Shown: positions 9,264 through 18,099 of the stretch, in pieces
Position numbering within the stretch: position 1 is the stretch's first letter
How the letters are laid out: the number at the start of each line of letters is the position of its first letter
Source of the DNA: Flavobacterium sp. LC2016-01
Lineage (GTDB): Bacteria; Bacteroidota; Bacteroidia; Flavobacteriales; Flavobacteriaceae
Assembly: GCF_009711135.1 (NCBI RefSeq)
Contig: NZ_WMIC01000005.1
Coordinates: forward strand, 186,001-250,000
Length of the DNA: 64,000 bases
Direction: 5' to 3'
Position numbers and translations under genes: made by a program
The notes under the pieces: generated by a model
The model's input: the letters and a program-made list of their open reading frames with translations, nothing else
Databases searched by the model: none
What the model was told of the DNA's origin: nothing

Positions 9264-9385
9264 AAATAACAAAGAGAGATTTCAAATCGGTTAAATCGAT
9301 TAAAAATCTCTCTTTGTAAGTTCAAAAAAAATGACATTATTTAAAATATTCCACTATCAGTAATATAATATCAAATAAAAATTAT
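9264..9385 (-). ncRNA. Candidate small RNA A
   Basis: Transcription from the dyad promoter at 9392-9435 would begin near 9385 and run about 115 nt to a perfect 14-bp hairpin (arms 9269-9282 and 9304-9317) followed by a T-rich tail. No convincing reading frame lies within it. Two other loci (20428-20536 and 20741-20865) have the same promoter and the same distance from promoter to hairpin. The start site and transcript are inferred. Confidence 0.45.
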
Positions 9386-9391
9386 TAGAAG

Positions 9392-9435
9392 CAATAATAC
9401 TGCTAATTAAAAAATAGAGAACACGTATTTATACC
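9392..9435 (-). promoter_or_regulatory. Dyad promoter, copy A
   Basis: On the minus strand, a CGTAT-TT-ATACG-like dyad (9424-9435; one half degenerate) is followed after 24 bp by the -7-like box TATTATTG (9392-9399). Copies B and C align with it without gaps over about 44 bp. There is no TTG -33 box, which suggests that a dyad-binding activator replaces it. Confidence 0.55.
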
Positions 9436-9468
9436 TGTTTTTGCCGAAAAAATGTTTTAAAATAAAAT

Positions 9469-9502
9469 TGCCCTCAAAAAGTTAAATACTTTTTTGAGGG
9501 CA
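9469..9502 (-). terminator. Terminator of the three-gene surface-protein unit
   Basis: TGCCCTCAAAAAGT and its complement form a long stem just downstream of the leftward gene ending at 9524. T-rich sequence follows on the minus strand. Confidence 0.65.
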
Positions 9503-9523
9503 GTTCAAAAATAAAAAAAAAAA

Positions 9524-10015
9524 TTATGGTGTCGTCACAGTTTTGTCTATGTCTGCTTGTTGCTGCATTTGAATTTGCTGAAGCTTATTTAGATTGTCTT
9601 TCGCAATAGCTCTTTGTTTACGAATGTTTTCATCCTTTGGCGATGTACCATTTTTTTTAAACTCAGCATCTTGATCTGCCTGAAGTTTGTTTATTTTATC
9701 ATTCGTTGCATTTAAGCTATTTTCCTGTTCGGCCAATTTTCTGTTTTTTGTGTCGATATCCAACTGTTCTTTTTTAAGTTGAGAAATTCTATCATCCCAC
9801 GCTTTCTGATCTTTTACAGAAGACTGGTTTTGCGATTTTTTAAATTCGATAGCTTTTTGTTCCTCTCTCAGTGCCGAAGCTCGGTCATCAATTCTTCTAT
9901 GATTTTCTCTTGATCTTCTTTGACCTTCTCGATTATTATCTGCCTGTTGGGCAAAAAAGAACTGAGAACTCATCATAAAAAATAATAGTGCTAGTGTTTT
10001 TAACGTTTTATTCAT
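9524..10015 (-). CDS. Secreted coiled-coil protein, 163 aa
   Basis: Starting at ATG 10015 gives a signal peptide (MNKTLKTLALLFFMMSSQFFFA). The mature part is almost entirely charged and helical, rich in E, K, Q, R and N with heptad-like spacing (ALREEQKAIEF, ISQLKKEQLDI, INKLQADQDAEF), so a long periplasmic coiled coil is expected. The gene starts 28 bp after the stop of the 170-aa protein and is the last of a three-gene unit ending at the 9469-9502 terminator. A periplasmic chaperone or spacer for the neighbouring surface proteins would fit but is only inferred. Confidence 0.72.
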   Translation of the reverse strand: MNKTLKTLALLFFMMSSQFFFAQQADNNREGQRRSRENHRRIDDRASALREEQKAIEFKKSQNQSSVKDQKAWDDRISQLKKEQLDIDTKNRKLAEQENSLNATNDKINKLQADQDAEFKKNGTSPKDENIRKQRAIAKDNLNKLQQIQMQQQADIDKTVTTP

Positions 10016-10043
10016 CTTTTCTAGAATTTTAATTGTGTGGTAT

Positions 10044-10556
10044 TTATTTCCAAAATGTCCATTCAGAACCATTATAGATGCATACCATTTTTTTTACGGT
10101 ATCATAACAAATGGTTCCTGCCATAGGTTTTACAATGTTAAGATGTGGTGAAACTACTTTAGGAAGAATCAAAGCTTTGTTTGACGATTCTAAAACAAGT
10201 ACACCATCTACACTGCTGCTCTGCGCTCCAATAACAGTTCCTTTAATTGGAGTTTCAGGCACTGAGGCCTGAATCGATAAATCAACAGCTCCAGTATGAT
10301 TTGATAAATCGATCCAGCTTGTGCCATTATAATACATTACTTTTTTTAGGTTGGCATCGTATATCATAACACCGCCTGTCAGAGCTGTTCCGGTTGGTAA
10401 TGTAGTTACCCATGGAAGGACAATACCTGCTTTTCCTCCAGCATTAAAATCAAGGATACCTGAACCATCCGGAGGCATATTTTTTCCGATACTTGATTGT
10501 GCATTTGCTGTTAATCCTGCAAAAACTACACAAATTGCTATAAGTATTTTTTTCAT
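10044..10556 (-). CDS. Secreted protein with two YD-YNG-W repeats
   Basis: The 170-aa protein has a signal peptide (MKKILIAICVVFAGLTANA-Q) and two copies of a beta-hairpin motif: GGVMIYDANLKKVMYYNGTSW near residues 81-101 and GTICYDTVKKMVCIYNGSEW at the C-terminus. The same motif ends the 700-aa protein encoded just upstream (GMIVYDTVNNVIKLYNGATW). Both proteins also share a LILESSNKALILPKV / LILESKTKGMVLTRI type strand. It looks like a small companion built from the tail module of its neighbour, probably exposed on the surface. Function unknown. Confidence 0.72.
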   Translation of the reverse strand: MKKILIAICVVFAGLTANAQSSIGKNMPPDGSGILDFNAGGKAGIVLPWVTTLPTGTALTGGVMIYDANLKKVMYYNGTSWIDLSNHTGAVDLSIQASVPETPIKGTVIGAQSSSVDGVLVLESSNKALILPKVVSPHLNIVKPMAGTICYDTVKKMVCIYNGSEWTFWK

Positions 10557-10686
10557 AATTATTCGTTTTTGTTTGATATTGATGAAATTATAATCAGCAA
10601 TGCAATCATCAATGTTAATGTCAATATCAAAATCTGTTTTTTATATTTTATTCTTCCTTTTAATTCCGACGATTATCGGTTAAAAT

Positions 10687-12789
10687 TTAAAAATCAGGAC
10701 AGCCTTGTTGCGTCATGGCATGCCATGTTGCGCCGTTGTATAGTTTTATTACATTATTTACGGTGTCGTAAACAATCATTCCTTCAATAGGATTTGTAAT
10801 AGCAGTTTCTGGCGAAGCTATTCTTGTCAATACCATACCTTTTGTTTTTGACTCTAAGATAAGGCTTCCTGCTCTTGGGTCTGATAGGTTTCGAGGTACA
10901 GCTACTCGGTCTAATGTTGATATAATGGTTTTTGTAGGTTCTGTTGTACCTGTTGTAACGGCAGGTTTGTAACAGATTGCACATGTATTATCATCAGTAA
11001 CTGTTAGCGTAGCACCTGGAGATGAACAAGCATAACTTCCAGAATAATAAGTTACAGTATATACTCCTGCAACACTTACATTAGCAGGATCTGCAACCAC
11101 TGTATTAGAGGCATCTTTCCACTGTATTAATGCACCTGCAGGCGGTGAAGAAGTTAAATAACTGTTCAAATTAATATTAGTTCCTGTACACTTTTTCGCT
11201 GTTGCACTGCTTAAAGTTGGTGCATTATCTCCGGCAGCACACTGAAATATAACCGCATTATTACTCTCAAAAGTACCTGGAGTAGAACCAAAATCCATTG
11301 AAATACCTATACCATTATCGACATTAGTTCCATCAACAGTATTATTAAAAACCATCCAAGGTTTCGGAGAAGATGAACCCAAGTCACTATTAGTACTGTT
11401 GTAGAAAGCAGAATAATAACCAGACCATGCAACACCTCCTTTATACTGGAAAGCTTCATATGCAGGTGCTCGTGCTACTCCCACAATTAAGTTAGGTGCA
11501 GTTCCCTTTACAAATCCTGGCCCAAAATCATCTCCATCTAAGTAAGTATCCCACCCATGTGCCAGTTGCACTTTCTCTGTATTGCCTGCTGGTATCGTTA
11601 CTTTGTAATCAATAAGGAAATTGGTATCAGGAAAAGTGTAGGTGTATTTTACTTCTAAATAATAAGTTAAACCATTTTTGACTGCAGCCATTTTGATCAC
11701 ATCTACATAATTATTTCCGTTTTGAATATCAGACTGCTTAGTACTGCTTATAACTGTAAGTCTCTGATCAAGACTGTTTGGATACATAGTTCCACCAGCA
11801 TAGGTTGTATTTCCTATAGAAAGCACTAAACCGTGTGTAGTACCGGGCACATCATAAGGCCGGGTAGTACCATTTGTTATATCTTGGCTAGGAGCATAAA
11901 TCTGAAATCTACCAACACCGGGTGCATTCCATCTTCTGCGTATTTGCATATTACCTGCTCCAGATAAATTAATCCTAAGTCCGTCGGAACCATTTGCAAG
12001 CATACCACCAGCGGCATTAATTATGGTTTGTCCATAATATTCGCAGGTGCGGTTAGTCATAGTGAAACGATACAACTGTCCACTTGTAGGGCGTGCAGTA
12101 ATTGGGGTTGCCAAAGTTGTAGAAGTTCCAGGGTTTGTACCAGAATTAGTAAGCCATGCCTCTACTTCAGTCGGAGTACCGTCATAATAATAAATACCAA
12201 TGGCAGCGTTTGAACCTGCACTAACAGGATTTGCTGCTTGATTGTAAATATATTCGACCGTATTAGTGCTTTCGTAAATTTTCACCTGAAAACTAATTAC
12301 TGGCCCTGTTGCACTATAATTCCATTTCCAGTTTTTCCATTCTGCCGTTAATACTCGGTTAGGTGCTGTACCGCTGGTTTGGTATGAGAATGCTCCTCCA
12401 ACACCGCTTAAATCAGCCCACAAAGGAGATAATACTGTTGCTCCCGATGTCACAGAAGCACTTGTAGCTGAAATAGCTTGGCCAAAAGATAAAGTTCCAT
12501 TAGAACTGGCGTAAAATGTGGTATAATCTGTACAACCGGCTGAAAAGGTAAACCCAATAGGCAATGCAGTACTTACTGCATCATCTACATTAATAGCAGT
12601 TACGGATGTACCACCAACGAGCGGTGTATAAGTACTGCTTTGTGACTGAAGGGTGTATGCAGCCGTGGGATTCAATTGTGTACCCTGCGCTTCCTGCGCC
12701 CTAATCTTTGCCGGAAGCCACATCATCATCGCAAAGAGAATAGAAAAATAAAATCTCGTTTTTCTAGATTTGTTAAAATTCTGTATCAT
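10687..12789 (-). CDS. Large secreted surface protein, 700 aa
   Basis: An N-terminal signal sequence (after a basic MIQNFNKSRKTR segment, cleavage near KIRAQ) is followed by several beta-rich domains with aromatic and Gly/Thr/Ser-rich strands. There is a PKD/Ig-like stretch with paired cysteines near residues 530-605, and a C-terminal YD-YNG-W module shared with the 170-aa protein downstream. No enzyme motif is visible, and an adhesin or structural surface role is likely. It heads the unit 12789 to 9524. Its promoter has the inverted-repeat element at 13057-13099. A canonical type IX sorting domain is not evident. Confidence 0.72.
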   Translation of the reverse strand: MIQNFNKSRKTRFYFSILFAMMMWLPAKIRAQEAQGTQLNPTAAYTLQSQSSTYTPLVGGTSVTAINVDDAVSTALPIGFTFSAGCTDYTTFYASSNGTLSFGQAISATSASVTSGATVLSPLWADLSGVGGAFSYQTSGTAPNRVLTAEWKNWKWNYSATGPVISFQVKIYESTNTVEYIYNQAANPVSAGSNAAIGIYYYDGTPTEVEAWLTNSGTNPGTSTTLATPITARPTSGQLYRFTMTNRTCEYYGQTIINAAGGMLANGSDGLRINLSGAGNMQIRRRWNAPGVGRFQIYAPSQDITNGTTRPYDVPGTTHGLVLSIGNTTYAGGTMYPNSLDQRLTVISSTKQSDIQNGNNYVDVIKMAAVKNGLTYYLEVKYTYTFPDTNFLIDYKVTIPAGNTEKVQLAHGWDTYLDGDDFGPGFVKGTAPNLIVGVARAPAYEAFQYKGGVAWSGYYSAFYNSTNSDLGSSSPKPWMVFNNTVDGTNVDNGIGISMDFGSTPGTFESNNAVIFQCAAGDNAPTLSSATAKKCTGTNINLNSYLTSSPPAGALIQWKDASNTVVADPANVSVAGVYTVTYYSGSYACSSPGATLTVTDDNTCAICYKPAVTTGTTEPTKTIISTLDRVAVPRNLSDPRAGSLILESKTKGMVLTRIASPETAITNPIEGMIVYDTVNNVIKLYNGATWHAMTQQGCPDF

Positions 12790-13030
12790 TTAAAAAATAT
12801 TTGAAATAGTTAATTCATTTATGTTTAAAAAAAAGAACTGCTTAGTTTGCTTGTTCTTTTAAGCGATTTGAAACGTTGTTTCTAATTGTTTTTCATTTTG
12901 ATATAATTTTAAATTCTTAATGAAACTTTTGTAACTATTAGCTATGCATTCAATTGAAATCAGTAGATGTATTTTACTGTTCAAAGTGTGTATTAGTCTT
13001 ATGTTTAATACAAGAGTCTGATTTAGAGTG

Positions 13031-13099
13031 CAAAATTAATATCGCAACAGTGATGTTTTTGCCTCTAAAAGTTTTGCTTATGGCAGAATGAGGTTAAAA
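13031..13099 (-). promoter_or_regulatory. Inverted-repeat promoter element, copy 1
   Basis: A TAATTTTG box (13031-13038) lies 18 bp from an element (13057-13099) with arms TTTTGCCTC and GAGGTTAAAA around the core AAAAGTTTTGCTT. It drives the 700-aa gene. The arms differ from the other two copies (CCC/GGG) but remain complementary. The rest of the 423-bp gap 12790-13212 holds a long 5' leader and the next terminator. Confidence 0.6.
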
Positions 13100-13156
13100 T
13101 TTTTTGTGTGCTTCAATAAAAATCTTTGTTCTCCTGAACCTTCGTCTCCTAAAAAA

Positions 13157-13186
13157 AAACAGCAGCAAATATTTTTGCTGCTGTTT
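13157..13186 (-). terminator. Terminator of the collagen-like gene
   Basis: AAACAGCAGCAAA and its complement form a 13-bp stem with A-run and T-run flanks. Nearly the same hairpin ends the paralogue at 18033-18066. Confidence 0.75.
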
Positions 13187-13212
13187 ATGTTTATAGAATC
13201 TTGAAATGCGGC

Positions 13213-16200
13213 TTATTTAATATTGTCTTTTATTAATTTTTCAAGAGAACTTATACGATCGTTCATTTCTTTCATCTCTTTTTTGTTTGCTTCAAGCTCT
13301 TTTTGCTGCTCGATAGTGTGCAGATAAAGCTCTTCAATTTTTTCAAGTGACTGTATAGAAAGATCAGTCATATTAAAGATGTATTCGCCTTTTTCGTTTC
13401 TCTTAAGATCTTTAATACTTGTTACACCTGGCAAGTGTTTGTTCTCGGTAATAAATTTCTCTACTTCATCTAAAGATTTGAATGCGTATGAAGATTTAAT
13501 ATCTGATTTGCCATCTAAATAATCTTCAAAAACGTAATCGGCATAGTATGAAGTAGGAGTGATGATAGAACCGTTTACAGCAAGCTTAACATTGGGGTTT
13601 GAGCTTCCAAGCATATTGTTGGTTCCAATACCTACTGTACCCATTTGATAAATGTTATCTGTATTCGCAGTTGCTTTGTTAGTACCACCTTGTACTTGCC
13701 ATGGTTCAATTGCCATTGATGCGCTTGATACAGTTTTTAGAATTCCAGTTGCATCTGCTACTACTATATTATCTGTAGCCGGTGTAGCACTTGTTTGTAA
13801 ACCTTCAAAACGAACTGGGTTTGCAGTACTGGTTACATGTAAAGTGTTTGTAGGAGCGGTATTGCCAATTCCAACTTTTACAGCATCTGCTCCTGTACCA
13901 CCCAGTATAATACTATTGCTTTGTCCTACTTTAGCATTATAACCTATAGCGGTTGCGTTGGTCAGTGCGGCTGAAGTTGCATCTGCAGAAGCCCCAATAA
14001 AGATATTATTATTTCCTGTGGTATTTGTGTTACCTGAACTGTCTCCCAAAAATATATTATACGAACCAGTTGAATTATTGAATCCGGCATTGATACCAAA
14101 GGCATTATTGTTGGTTCCAGTAGTTGTTTTATTTAAGGCACTTGAACCGAAAGCATTATTATAGGCACCTGTAGTGGCTGATGCTAATGCTAAATAACCT
14201 GCAGCCGTATTCCAGCCACCGCCTGATCCTGTAAAACTCATCAAAGCCTTGCTGCCTATTGCTGTATTAGCATTTGATTTTGCATTAGCTAAAGCCATGT
14301 AGCCAATGGCTGTATTATCCCAATTGCTGCCTCCTGCTGTCAATGTATTTGCACCTATAGCTGTATTATCGCCTCCTGTAGCAGTAGTATTAAAAGCTGT
14401 ATAACCCAAAGCCATATTAGTTGTAGTTAAACTACCAGCATTTGTATTGTTTATACGGAAGTATAGTGGAGCACTATCTGTAGTACCTATAAAATTTGCT
14501 GTAGTTGTGCCTGAATTACCAATAGTACGCCAGTTGTTTAAAAGAGAAGGATCAATTTTCTTTAAAACACCTGTTGTTGCATCAGAAACTAATATGTTAT
14601 CGGCGGCGCCACCAGTTTGTAAACCCGAAAATGTTAACGTATTCGTACCGTTTGTCGTTAGCGTAGTTGGTTGTGTTAACGTACCACCTAATTGCACATT
14701 ATTTGAAACTGCGGTTAAACCGTTATTTGCAGTTGTTGGAGGAACAATTGATGATGCATCCACCCATGTTGGAATTGTTCCTACAGTTTGCAATACTTGT
14801 TTGTCTGTACCGGCTGTTAAGCCAATATTTGTGTTTTTAAATGAATTGTTTACCCCATCAGAAATAGTAATTAGATTTGTACCTGTCATTGTTCCTGCAC
14901 CGGTTGTTGGAGCCGGCAGACTGTTTGCTGCTACTTTATGTACATTACCACTTGCATCAGCAGTCAAAATTGATTCAGAACCTGCTCCTGCAGGCAGGTT
15001 ATCTATACGTACGGTGCCATTTACTTCCAGTGTAGCCGCTGGTGTTGTAGTACCAATACCCACATTACCGTTAGGAAGAATGTTGAAACGCTTATAGTAT
15101 GATCCCCCATTTGAATAACCTATATAGAAATTCATATCATGAGCTGAGGTAGAGTTATTGATTGCTCCTATACCCCAATCAGCGCCTGATCCATTGTAAG
15201 GATTAAAACTCAAAAGAGCGGTATTGCTTGTCGCATTACTAGAAGTATTTACTAATCGAAGAATACTAGTTTCAGAGGTTCCTACTGAAGCTGCAATATC
15301 GTTAGCAGAATTACTCAACATATTGATCGGATTTACGTCTCGTGCAGCGATAAGGCTTCCACCTAACACATGCAGACGGGCTGAAGCATTGGGAGTGGAT
15401 GTTCCTATACCTAAGGTTCCACCACTCATAAGGCGCATTTTTTCTGTATTGTTTGTTTTTACAACCAAATCCTGAGCGTCTGTAGTACCTAAAAAGTTAG
15501 TAGAAGGAGTAGTTCCGCCATTACCAAGCAGTGTCCAAGCTTGTGTTCCTACTACAGTAGATGCATTTACCCAAGTTGGAGTTGTCCCTACAGTTTGCAA
15601 TACTTGTTTGTCTGTACCAGCTGTTAAGCCAATATTTGTATTTTTAAATGAATTGTTTACTCCGTCAGAAATAGTAATTAAGTTTGTACCTGTCATTGTT
15701 CCCGCACCAGTTGTTGGAGGTGCTCCAGCAGGACCGGTTGCACCGGTTGCTCCAGTCAGTCCGATTGGTCCCTGAGCTCCAGTTGCACCAACGGCCCCAG
15801 TAAGTCCAATTGGTCCCTGCGCACCAGTTGCGCCAACAGCACCAGTAAGTCCAATTGGTCCCTGCGCACCAGTTGCTCCAACAGCACCAGTAAGTCCGAT
15901 TGGTCCTTGTGCTCCGGTTGCACCAACGGCCCCAGTAAGTCCGATTGGTCCCTGCGCTCCGGTTGCACCAACAGCTCCAGTTAAACCAGTCGGCCCAATA
16001 TCACCTTTTGGTCCTTGAGCTCCCGTTGCTCCAACAGCACCAGTAAGTCCAATTGGTCCCTGAGCTCCGGTTGCACCAACAGCTCCAGTTAAACCAGTCA
16101 GTCCAATGTCACCTTTTGGTCCTTGCGCACCAGTTGCTCCAACAGCACCAGTCAATCCGATTGGTCCTTGTGCTCCGGTTGCTCCAACAGCTCCAGTCAA

Positions 16201-17640
16201 TCCGATTGGTCCTTGCGCACCAGTTGCTCCAACTGCACCAGTAAGTCCGATTGGTCCCTGAGCTCCGGTTGCCCCAACGGCTCCAGTTAAACCAGTCGGC
16301 CCAATATCACCTTTTGGCCCCTGCGCACCAGTTGCTCCAACAGTCCCAGTCAATCCGATTGGTCCTTGCGCTCCAGTTGCTCCCGTTTGACCGTCTACTC
16401 CGTTTTTTCCATCAATTCCATTTTTTCCGTCAATTCCGTTTCTTCCGTCAATTCCGTTAGCTCCAGCTGTTCCGGTTTCACCTTTGTCACCTTTGTCACC
16501 AGCTACACCAGCAATCCCTTGAGGTCCTTGCGCTCCAGTTTCACCTTTAGCACCGTCATTACCTGCGATACCTTGTGGTCCAGTTGCACCAGTTTCACCT
16601 TTGTCTCCTTTGTCTCCTTTTTCACCGGCTACACCAGCAATCCCTTGAGGTCCTTGCGCTCCAGTTTCACCTTTGGCACCGTCATTACCTGCGATACCTT
16701 GAGGCCCTTGCGCTCCAGTTTCTCCTGTTAATCCTTGAAGACCTTGAGGTCCTTGTGCTCCAGTTTCACCTTTGGCTCCGTCATTACCTGTAATACCTTG
16801 AGGTCCTTGCGCTCCAGTTTCACCTTTAGCTCCGTCAGCACCTGCAATACCTTGAGGTCCTTGCGCTCCGGTTTCACCTTTGGCACCGTCAGCACCTGCA
16901 ATACCTTGAGGCCCTTGCGCTCCAGTTTCACCTTTGGCACCGTCATTACCTGCGATGCCTTGAATACCTTGAGGTCCTGTTAATTCTGTAATTGAAGTTG
17001 GATTTTTCCATACTACATTACCAGAAGCATCAACTGCTGTTGCTATATATCCTGCAGCTGGTGCTACACCATCTGTTCCTTTAGAAATAGCTAATGATGC
17101 TAAAGTAGTTTTGTCTGTTGTTTCGTCAATTGTAAAAGGAGCAGTATTTTTAAAACTGTTCCAGATTGTAAATAATCCATTGTTTTTATACAAACCAAAG
17201 TAATTTGTATTTGAACTGGATTTATCAAAAAGCTGTAAATCATTTTTAACATAGGCATTAAAAATGTTTGAGATATTTTTTTTGCTCATGTCCAAATCCA
17301 TAGTAGCAATATGGTTCCCTAAATTATCTCCTAAATTAGTTCTAGGTATAATTTTCAGAACACCATTTTCATCGACAACAACGATGTCATTCGTATTTGA
17401 TCCTGTCTGAAGTCCTTTTAAAGCTAATGTAAAATCTGCAGTTGTGGTTAAAACAGAAGGCTTTGTTAAAGAACCTCCTAACTGAACATTTCCGCCAAAA
17501 GCAGTTAAACCATTATCCGCCGTATTCAAGCTGTTGGGGTTAATGGTCACTTTCTTCCCATTTATAGTGACTAGCGTCTCTGTCTGGGCCATCACAAATG
17601 TTCCTTGAATTAATAATAGTATGCAAACTATCTTTTTCAT
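13213..17640 (-). CDS. Collagen-like surface protein with YadA-like head and chaperone-like tail, 1475 aa
   Basis: A signal peptide (ends FVMA-QTE) precedes an N-terminal domain of ~200 residues. Residues about 221-641 are ~140 uninterrupted Gly-X-Y triplets rich in [12 protein letters not shown] and [12 protein letters not shown] units, which should trimerise into a collagen triple helix. Then come two copies of a ~50-residue module ([17 protein letters not shown]...), VGIGT-TP beta repeats, and YadA-like head repeats around 1080-1250 ([36 protein letters not shown]). The end (about 1367-1475) has [27 protein letters not shown] and a coiled coil, the form of an endosialidase-type intramolecular chaperone tail. 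A fibrous adhesin or stalk is likely. Promoter at 17736-17804. Confidence 0.88.
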   Translation of the reverse strand: MKKIVCILLLIQGTFVMAQTETLVTINGKKVTINPNSLNTADNGLTAFGGNVQLGGSLTKPSVLTTTADFTLALKGLQTGSNTNDIVVVDENGVLKIIPRTNLGDNLGNHIATMDLDMSKKNISNIFNAYVKNDLQLFDKSSSNTNYFGLYKNNGLFTIWNSFKNTAPFTIDETTDKTTLASLAISKGTDGVAPAAGYIATAVDASGNVVWKNPTSITELTGPQGIQGIAGNDGAKGETGAQGPQGIAGADGAKGETGAQGPQGIAGADGAKGETGAQGPQGITGNDGAKGETGAQGPQGLQGLTGETGAQGPQGIAGNDGAKGETGAQGPQGIAGVAGEKGDKGDKGETGATGPQGIAGNDGAKGETGAQGPQGIAGVAGDKGDKGETGTAGANGIDGRNGIDGKNGIDGKNGVDGQTGATGAQGPIGLTGTVGATGAQGPKGDIGPTGLTGAVGATGAQGPIGLTGAVGATGAQGPIGLTGAVGATGAQGPIGLTGAVGATGAQGPKGDIGLTGLTGAVGATGAQGPIGLTGAVGATGAQGPKGDIGPTGLTGAVGATGAQGPIGLTGAVGATGAQGPIGLTGAVGATGAQGPIGLTGAVGATGAQGPIGLTGAVGATGAQGPIGLTGATGATGPAGAPPTTGAGTMTGTNLITISDGVNNSFKNTNIGLTAGTDKQVLQTVGTTPTWVNASTVVGTQAWTLLGNGGTTPSTNFLGTTDAQDLVVKTNNTEKMRLMSGGTLGIGTSTPNASARLHVLGGSLIAARDVNPINMLSNSANDIAASVGTSETSILRLVNTSSNATSNTALLSFNPYNGSGADWGIGAINNSTSAHDMNFYIGYSNGGSYYKRFNILPNGNVGIGTTTPAATLEVNGTVRIDNLPAGAGSESILTADASGNVHKVAANSLPAPTTGAGTMTGTNLITISDGVNNSFKNTNIGLTAGTDKQVLQTVGTIPTWVDASSIVPPTTANNGLTAVSNNVQLGGTLTQPTTLTTNGTNTLTFSGLQTGGAADNILVSDATTGVLKKIDPSLLNNWRTIGNSGTTTANFIGTTDSAPLYFRINNTNAGSLTTTNMALGYTAFNTTATGGDNTAIGANTLTAGGSNWDNTAIGYMALANAKSNANTAIGSKALMSFTGSGGGWNTAAGYLALASATTGAYNNAFGSSALNKTTTGTNNNAFGINAGFNNSTGSYNIFLGDSSGNTNTTGNNNIFIGASADATSAALTNATAIGYNAKVGQSNSIILGGTGADAVKVGIGNTAPTNTLHVTSTANPVRFEGLQTSATPATDNIVVADATGILKTVSSASMAIEPWQVQGGTNKATANTDNIYQMGTVGIGTNNMLGSSNPNVKLAVNGSIITPTSYYADYVFEDYLDGKSDIKSSYAFKSLDEVEKFITENKHLPGVTSIKDLKRNEKGEYIFNMTDLSIQSLEKIEELYLHTIEQQKELEANKKEMKEMNDRISSLEKLIKDNIK
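15717..16978 (-). repeat. Collagen-coding tandem repeat
   Basis: The Gly-X-Y region is built at DNA level from near-identical 45-bp units (coding for [15 protein letters not shown]) at about 15740-16380 and from [17 protein letters not shown] units at about 16500-16978. Very high identity between units suggests recent expansion and length instability. Both strands stay open over long distances here, which creates false antisense frames. Confidence 0.85.
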
Positions 17641-17735
17641 CTTTTTGTTTTTTAATTTCCTTTACACTTTAACACTTCAAAGTTTTTTATAAACATTTGT
17701 AAGTGTGTCTTTAGTGGTTTGTTCTAAAAGACGTG

Positions 17736-17804
17736 CAAAATTAGTTCAGCATGACAGATGCTTTTTGCCCTTAAAAGTTTTCGTTATATTGAATTAGGGT
17801 AAAA
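17736..17804 (-). promoter_or_regulatory. Inverted-repeat promoter element, copy 2
   Basis: A TAATTTTG box (17736-17743) is 19 bp from the element 17763-17804 with arms TTTTGCCCT and AGGGTAAAA and core AAAAGTTTTCGTT. It stands about 100 bp upstream of the collagen-like gene. The remainder of the 459-bp gap 17641-18099 is AT-rich and holds only the paralogue's terminator. Confidence 0.65.
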
Positions 17805-18032
17805 TGCAGTGTTAGAAGAGATGTATTGCATTGATTGTCAGTATTTAACATTTATTTTGTAGTCATTGTAGTATAAAACTTATGTTTTTAAACATGCAAT
17901 ACAAGGCTTCTATTGAGGGTTTTAAAAAAAAATCTTCAAATTTGTAAGAATTATAATTTTAGAAAATTAAGAACAACTTACTCCCTGTTTATTGTTCAGT
18001 TTAAGCAACAGGAAATAGAAGCAGTACAAAAC

Positions 18033-18066
18033 AAAAACAGCAGCAAAATATTTTGCTGCTGTTTTT
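18033..18066 (-). terminator. Terminator of the collagen-less paralogue
   Basis: This is a perfect 34-bp palindrome (AAAAACAGCAGCAAAAT and its complement) with T-run, beyond the stop at 18100. It is almost the same as the terminator at 13157-13186. Confidence 0.75.
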
Positions 18067-18099
18067 TATAAATAATTAAACTTTTTTAAAGAGATAAAT

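Noticed and set aside
9193..9285. Longer N-terminus of the DUF3754 protein
   Set aside because: It would be translated through a terminator-type hairpin and past a -7 box; ATG 9192 fits the family start.
15717..16978. Regular repeats that look like a CRISPR array
   Set aside because: Units are multiples of 3 without unique spacers, stay in frame with the protein and translate to collagen triplets; no cas gene is near.
14447..17000. Several long rightward frames (up to ~216 codons) opposite the collagen-like gene
   Set aside because: They are mirror frames of repetitive Gly-X-Y and Thr/Asn-rich codons, have no start signals or domains, and contain low-complexity Leu/Gln/Ser runs.
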